Shown piece after piece: positions 6,191 through 9,035 of a stretch of DNA of 9,035 bases (the stretch's first letter is position 1; every line of letters starts with the position of its first letter). The DNA lies in contig JAZOTL010000098.1 in NCBI GenBank assembly GCA_045657645.1, forward strand, positions 1 through 9,035. Reading direction: 5' to 3'. The position numbers were made by a program, and so were the translations under genes. The DNA comes from RGIG7300 sp045657645 (GTDB lineage Bacteria > Bacillota > Clostridia > Oscillospirales > CAG-272). The notes beneath the pieces are model-generated. The model did not search any database. It had not been told where the DNA came from and worked only from the letters and a program-made list of their open reading frames with translations.

Positions 6191-7323
6191 CCTAATCTAC
6201 CTCCCACTATTGCAAGTATAAGACCGCCTGCGATTACAGATGCGATCTGACCGGAAACGTTAACACCGATAGAGTGCATAAGCAGGAAGTTCTGGTTATC
6301 CTCTTCAAGACCCATCTTGTGAACCACACGGGCAGACATGGGGAACGCAGAGATACCTGCAGCGCCTATCATGGGGTTTACTTTATTCTTTGAGAAGATA
6401 TTCATAATCTTTGCTATCATAATACCGCCAAAGGTATCTACAACAAAGGCTACAAGGCCAAGACCCATAATAACAAGGGTTTCAAGTCTTAAGAACTCGG
6501 ATGCAACCATTCTTGAGGAAATAGTAATTCCAAGGAAGATGGTGATAAGGTTAGCAAGAACCTTTTGTGCTGTTTCGGAAAGGGAGTTAAGTACACCGCA
6601 TTCACGGATAAGGTTACCAAACATAAGGAAGCCGATAAGTGCAACCGCATCAGGTGCTACAAGACCTACTATAACGGTAACAACTATTGGGAAAAGTATC
6701 TTTGTAAGCTTGGATACCTTGTTGCCTGTGTATTGCATACGAATAAGGCGTTCCTTTTTAGTGGTACAAAGCTTGATAATGGGGGGCTGAACTATAGGCA
6801 CAAGAGCCATATAGGAATAAGCCGCTACCATAATTGCAGAAAGATAATTAGAGTTAAGCATATTAGCCACATAAATAGATGTGGGGCCGTCTGCCGCACC
6901 GATAATCGCTATTGAAGCGGCATCCTTAAGCTCAAATCCGAAGAGTGATGCCATACAAAGGGTAAAGAATATACCAAATTGGGCAGCAGCACCGAATATC
7001 ATAAGCTTGGGATTGGTAAGCAGGGGCTCAAAGTCTATCATTGCACCGATACCAATAAAGAGTATAAGGGGCATAAGCTCGCCGTTATCTATACCAATCT
7101 CAAAAAGACGGTCGATTACCTCTTTTGCTCCGGAATTGGGCAGGTTAACAAGGATAGCACCAAAGCCCATAGGCAAAAGAAGTGTAGGCTCCATATCCTT
7201 GGCTATAGCCAGATATATAAGTATAGCGCCTATAACCCACATAGCTATCTGCTTCCAGTTATCGCCCTGGAACAAAGTTAAAACATTTTCGTATAAAACC
7301 TGAAGGTCGTTAAAAATTTCCAT
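6187..7323 (-). CDS. oadB: Sodium ion-translocating decarboxylase beta subunit (OadB family)
   Basis: Polytopic membrane protein of the OadB/MmdB/GcdB family, which couples decarboxylation of carboxybiotin to sodium export in oxaloacetate, methylmalonyl-CoA, malonate or glutaconyl-CoA decarboxylases. The 378 residues contain about nine or more hydrophobic segments. Hallmarks are the PMGFGAILVNLP stretch (51-62), GIGAMIDFEPLL (91-102), the re-entrant IGAADGPTSIY segment with the essential-type aspartate D145, FLMFGNLIRECGV, and the C-terminal HSIGVNVSGQIAS block with N355. The start at 7323 is set by AGGAGGAA with a 6-base spacer; an in-frame ATG at 7356 lies inside the promoter. It heads a unit with the OadG-like gene and the serine hydrolase. 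No alpha carboxyltransferase or biotin carrier gene is in the window, so the complex it serves cannot be named. Confidence 0.92.
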   Translation of the reverse strand: MEIFNDLQVLYENVLTLFQGDNWKQIAMWVIGAILIYLAIAKDMEPTLLLPMGFGAILVNLPNSGAKEVIDRLFEIGIDNGELMPLILFIGIGAMIDFEPLLTNPKLMIFGAAAQFGIFFTLCMASLFGFELKDAASIAIIGAADGPTSIYVANMLNSNYLSAIMVAAYSYMALVPIVQPPIIKLCTTKKERLIRMQYTGNKVSKLTKILFPIVVTVIVGLVAPDAVALIGFLMFGNLIRECGVLNSLSETAQKVLANLITIFLGITISSRMVASEFLRLETLVIMGLGLVAFVVDTFGGIMIAKIMNIFSKNKVNPMIGAAGISAFPMSARVVHKMGLEEDNQNFLLMHSIGVNVSGQIASVIAGGLILAIVGGRLG

Positions 7324-7329
7324 AAAAAA

Positions 7330-7337
7330 TTCCTCCT
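7330..7337 (-). promoter_or_regulatory. Strong ribosome binding site fixing the oadB start
   Basis: AGGAGGAA on the minus strand with a 6-base T spacer before the ATG at 7323. This rules out the longer reading from 7356, which would place the Shine-Dalgarno inside the coding region and the -10 across its first codons. Confidence 0.9.
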
Positions 7338-7346
7338 GTCTAGGGA

Positions 7347-7375
7347 ATAATATCACATTTTACGCTCTAATTCAA
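7347..7375 (-). promoter_or_regulatory. Predicted sigma-A promoter of the oadB unit (extended -10)
   Basis: On the minus strand TTGAAT (7370-7375) and TATTAT (7347-7352) are 17 bases apart, and TGTGA precedes the -10. It is divergent from the lipoprotein promoter, with about 50 bases between the two -35 elements. Confidence 0.8.
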
Positions 7376-7425
7376 GTATAATATGCATTTTAATTTGAAA
7401 ATCTTAAACCGCCTACCCCCTTTTC

Positions 7426-7455
7426 TTGACACAAGCGCGCTATTCGTGGTACAAT
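7426..7455 (+). promoter_or_regulatory. Predicted sigma-A promoter of the lipoprotein gene
   Basis: TTGACA (7426-7431) and TACAAT (7450-7455) with an 18-base spacer; TGG directly before the -10 gives an extended element. The promoter lies about 30 bases before the chosen ATG at 7485, which confirms that the longer open frame from 7383 is not the start. Confidence 0.82.
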
Positions 7456-7484
7456 TACGTAAATCATTAAAAAGAGGAAAGACA

Positions 7485-8189
7485 ATGAAAAAAGCCATTG
7501 CATTATTTATGATAATACTCCTTATTCCCTGCACCTTTATTGGATGTACGGTTAAGGAAACAAAAAAGGAAAACAACACACCCACGCAGCCTGTAGTGGT
7601 AGAAGCTCCTGAAAAGACCGTATCCTTAAACGATATAGAGAACTTTACCATTAAGGCAACCGAAACCTGGGTAGGAAGCGAATATACAAGCAATACCACC
7701 TACGCCAAAAAAACCGAGGGTAACAGAATAACCTACTATATAAAAATGGTGCTCACAACCGAAACCATAGAAGACCCCGCCGTAGAGGAATACGCCTGCG
7801 TTGTAGAGGGCGGCCTTGCCTATGCATACGTTATAGAGGACGGAATATACAAGGCGGATGAGTATTACGCCCTTGAAGCAGACACACCTTATGAATATTT
7901 TTCAAGTCGCTTCTCCATTTTCGGCTTCGACTATACCGATTGGTTAGAAACCACAGGCTTTGAGTACGTAGGCGAAGGCAAGAAGGCCGACAGAGATTGC
8001 GATATATACAAATTTATATACACCTTTAAGGATAGAGGTATTGAATCCAATTCCGAAATATACGTAGATAAGGAAACGGGCATATGGCTTTCAGAGCATT
8101 ATAAGGACGAAAGCTCAGAAGGTACCCTTGACGTAAAGGAGCTCGCCTTTGATAGCGAAGTTATCCCCGAATTTAAAACCGAGGAATAA
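7485..8189 (+). CDS. Predicted secreted lipoprotein of unknown function
   Basis: A 234-residue protein with a lipoprotein signal peptide: MKK, a hydrophobic core (about 4-19), and a lipobox-like FIGC ending at C21, which would be lipid-modified and anchored on the outer face of the membrane. A polar, Thr/Pro/Asn-rich linker follows (about 22-48), then an acidic, tyrosine-rich domain to the end. The late stretch EIYVDKETGIWLSEHYKD (191-208) is a beta-hairpin type seen in LolA/LppX-like and other Gram-positive lipoproteins, where a strand is followed by 'D-K-E-T-G', so a concave beta-sheet fold is plausible. I do not recognise a family. The start has AGAGGAAAG upstream. There is no terminator after it; the nrdR promoter begins one base past its stop, so some readthrough into nrdR is likely. 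Confidence 0.85.
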   Translation: MKKAIALFMIILLIPCTFIGCTVKETKKENNTPTQPVVVEAPEKTVSLNDIENFTIKATETWVGSEYTSNTTYAKKTEGNRITYYIKMVLTTETIEDPAVEEYACVVEGGLAYAYVIEDGIYKADEYYALEADTPYEYFSSRFSIFGFDYTDWLETTGFEYVGEGKKADRDCDIYKFIYTFKDRGIESNSEIYVDKETGIWLSEHYKDESSEGTLDVKELAFDSEVIPEFKTEE

Positions 8190-8190
8190 T

Positions 8191-8218
8191 TTGACAATTT
8201 ATAAAATTGTGATATAAT
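8191..8218 (+). promoter_or_regulatory. nrdR: Predicted sigma-A promoter of nrdR (extended -10)
   Basis: TTGACA (8191-8196) and TATAAT (8213-8218), both perfect, with a 16-base spacer and TGTGA before the -10. It starts one base after the lipoprotein stop codon. The spacer holds a 17-base palindrome that is listed separately. Confidence 0.88.
8194..8210. repeat. Palindrome inside the nrdR promoter, candidate operator
   Basis: ACAATTT-ATA-AAATTGT is a perfect 7-bp inverted repeat around a 3-base centre. It overlaps the last three bases of the -35 element and ends on the T of the extended -10 TG, so a bound repressor would block RNA polymerase. It does not fit the known 16-base NrdR box well. 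AT-rich DNA makes chance palindromes more common. Confidence 0.5.
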
Positions 8219-8252
8219 AATTGAGTAACTACTTTTAATTGGGAGAAAACAT

Positions 8253-8741
8253 ATGAAATGTCCTAACTGCGGTCATACCGAAAGTAAGGTAATAGACTCA
8301 AGACCCACAGAAAATTCAAGTATACGCCGCCGCAGAGAATGCCTTGAATGCGGTAAAAGATTTACTACCTACGAGATAATTGACACTATACCCGTATTTA
8401 TTGTTAAAAAGGACGGCACAAAGGAAATATACGACCGCAACAAAATGATGTCCGGCATGGTAAAGGCGTGCTATAAGCGCCCCGTAACCGAGGAACAGCT
8501 TAACGAAGCGGCAAACGAAATAGAAACCGAAATGCAGAACTCCCTTAAAACAGACTTTACCTCCGAAGAAGTGGGAGAGCTTGTTATGGATAAACTGCGC
8601 GGCCTTGATCAGGTATCATACGTGCGCTTTGCTTCGGTATATCGCGAATTCAAGGACGTAGATTCCTTTATGGCAGAATTAAAGGAGCTTATCAAGTCTA
8701 ACAAGAGGGCAACAAGCACAAAAAAACAACCAAAAAAATAG
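8253..8741 (+). CDS. nrdR: Transcriptional regulator NrdR (ribonucleotide reductase repressor)
   Basis: NrdR represses ribonucleotide reductase operons by binding paired NrdR boxes in their promoters, sensing ATP/dATP through its ATP-cone. The 162-residue protein shows the whole architecture: an N-terminal zinc ribbon with C3/C6 and C30/C33, including the nearly invariant VIDSRP (13-18) and RRRRECLECGKRFTTYE (25-41), followed by the ATP-cone (about 46-138) with VKKDGTKEIYDRNKM and the closing YVRFASVYREFKDVDSF (123-139). The usual length is about 150; the excess is a lysine-rich tail after residue 148. The start at 8253 has GGGAGAAAAC upstream. It has its own promoter directly behind the lipoprotein gene. 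No ribonucleotide reductase gene is in the window, so its targets are elsewhere. Confidence 0.97.
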   Translation: MKCPNCGHTESKVIDSRPTENSSIRRRRECLECGKRFTTYEIIDTIPVFIVKKDGTKEIYDRNKMMSGMVKACYKRPVTEEQLNEAANEIETEMQNSLKTDFTSEEVGELVMDKLRGLDQVSYVRFASVYREFKDVDSFMAELKELIKSNKRATSTKKQPKK

Positions 8742-8764
8742 TAAAAAAAATAGCAAATTAGGTA

Positions 8765-8793
8765 TTGACAAACCAAATCTAGTATGATATAAT
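8765..8793 (+). promoter_or_regulatory. Strong sigma-A promoter of the tRNA pair
   Basis: Consensus TTGACA (8765-8770), 17-base spacer, and consensus TATAAT (8788-8793), preceded by TATGA (extended -10). The first tRNA base is 25 bases further on. Full consensus fits the demand for stable RNA synthesis. No terminator is seen between nrdR and this promoter. Confidence 0.92.
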
Positions 8794-8817
8794 ACTGACT
8801 GTTCCAAGTTCGGATGT

Positions 8818-8893
8818 GCTGGTGTAGCTCAGTTGGTAGAGCAGCTGATTTGTAATCAGCAGGTCGGGGGTTCGAGTCCGTCCACCAGCTCCA
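8818..8893 (+). tRNA. tRNA-Thr (anticodon TGT)
   Basis: A 76-base cloverleaf. The acceptor stem GCTGGTG pairs with CACCAGC, followed by discriminator T and an encoded CCA. The D-arm is GCTC/GAGC with an AGTTGGTA loop. The anticodon stem GCTGA/TCAGC carries the loop TTTGTAA, giving anticodon TGT for threonine ACN (mainly ACA) codons. The variable loop is AGGTC, and the T-loop is TTCGAGT. The T-stem GGGGG/CCGTC contains a G-T wobble (50-64) and a G-G mismatch (51-63), where related tRNA-Thr usually have full pairing. Otherwise it appears functional. Confidence 0.97.
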
Positions 8894-8920
8894 GACTTTC
8901 TTCGAACACTAATTGAATAT

Positions 8921-9005
8921 GGGGGATTTCCCGAGCGGCCAAAGGGGGCAGACTGTAAATCTGTTGTCACTGACTTCGGTGGTCCGAATCCACCATCCCC
9001 CACCA
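8921..9005 (+). tRNA. tRNA-Tyr (anticodon GTA)
   Basis: An 85-base class II cloverleaf, 27 bases after tRNA-Thr. The acceptor stem GGGGGAT pairs with ATCCCCC, discriminator A, encoded CCA. The anticodon stem GCAGA/TCTGT (one G-T pair) holds the loop CTGTAAA with anticodon GTA. The long variable arm has a GTC/GAC stem with loop ACT, as expected for bacterial tRNA-Tyr. The T-stem GGTGG/CCACC is perfect, but the T-loop is TCCGAAT, with C at position 55 where almost all tRNAs have U (pseudouridine). It is cotranscribed with tRNA-Thr. Confidence 0.96.
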
Positions 9006-9008
9006 AGC

Positions 9009-9035
9009 AAAAAGACACCTTAGGGTGTCTTTTTT
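9009..9035 (+). terminator. Rho-independent terminator of the tRNA unit
   Basis: AAGACACC (9012-9019), loop TTAG, and GGTGTCTT (9024-9031) form a perfect 8-bp stem, extendable by A-T pairs, followed by T to the window edge. It lies 6 bases after the CCA end of tRNA-Tyr and closes the tRNA transcript. Confidence 0.92.

Noticed and set aside
6338..7303. Plus-strand open frames opposite oadB
   Set aside because: Complement of hydrophobic codons in a membrane protein gene; no independent start signals.
7354..7382. Plus-strand TATAAT at 7377-7382 as an extra promoter
   Set aside because: No acceptable -35 at 16-18 bases upstream; the sequence overlaps the -35 region of the oadB promoter, and the lipoprotein gene has a better promoter downstream.
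7391..7406. Short inverted repeat ATTTT...AAAAT in the divergent intergenic region as an operator
   Set aside because: Five AT-only base pairs are expected by chance in this AT-rich stretch.
7383..7484. Upstream extension of the lipoprotein reading frame by 34 codons
   Set aside because: The extension contains the -35 and -10 elements and would bury the signal peptide; the ATG at 7485 has a suitable ribosome binding site and begins a classic lipoprotein signal.
7367..7699. 110-codon minus-strand frame overlapping the divergent promoters and the lipoprotein start
   Set aside because: It runs antisense to the lipoprotein signal peptide and through both promoters; no ribosome binding site and no family resemblance.
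8779..9018. 79-codon open frame on the minus strand with GGRTRTPDLL-like peptide
   Set aside because: It is the antisense of the two tRNA genes; this type of frame is a well-known false gene call, and both tRNAs fold perfectly on the plus strand.
1..9035. CRISPR array, insertion sequence, phage or defence island
   Set aside because: No repeated spacer-repeat pattern, transposase, integrase, terminal inverted repeats or toxin-antitoxin-like gene was seen; every stretch longer than about 160 bases is occupied by an identified gene.

Overview
The window looks like chromosomal DNA from a low-to-moderate GC Firmicute, most likely an anaerobic gut-type Clostridia/Eubacteriales member. The reasons are AAGGAG/AGGAGG ribosome binding sites, sigma-A promoters with the Gram-positive extended -10 (TRTG before TATAAT), a sodium-decarboxylase-type membrane subunit, a YitT protein, NrdR, and tRNAs with encoded CCA. 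This is inference from style and gene content; no species is recognised.

Layout. About 7.3 kb on the minus strand forms three transcription units, described here in their direction of transcription (high to low coordinates). Unit A (7375 to about 4857) encodes an OadB-like sodium-pump beta subunit, a 45-residue OadG-like membrane peptide that overlaps it by 4 bases, and a class C beta-lactamase/family VIII esterase-type serine hydrolase; it ends in a perfect 11-bp hairpin terminator. Unit B (4846 to about 2197) encodes O-acetylhomoserine sulfhydrylase (MetY) and a PlsC-type acyltransferase with an added zinc ribbon and C-terminal domain; its stop codon lies in the loop of the terminator. Unit C (2195 to the left edge) encodes a YitT membrane protein, an M20 amidohydrolase coupled to it by a TGATG junction, and the first 13 codons of what looks like a nitroreductase, cut by the window edge.

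To the right, divergently on the plus strand, are a small secreted lipoprotein of unknown function, then nrdR (repressor of ribonucleotide reductase genes) with its own promoter, then a tRNA-Thr(TGT)/tRNA-Tyr(GTA) pair with a strong promoter and a terminator at the right edge.

The genes are largely housekeeping and accessory metabolism; I see no mobile element, CRISPR array, phage gene or defence cassette. The points most worth a second look are the decarboxylase beta/gamma-like pair without an alpha or biotin subunit, the zinc-ribbon acyltransferase, paired 11-bp direct repeats in the metY leader, a palindrome filling the nrdR promoter spacer, and unusual T-arm bases in both tRNAs.
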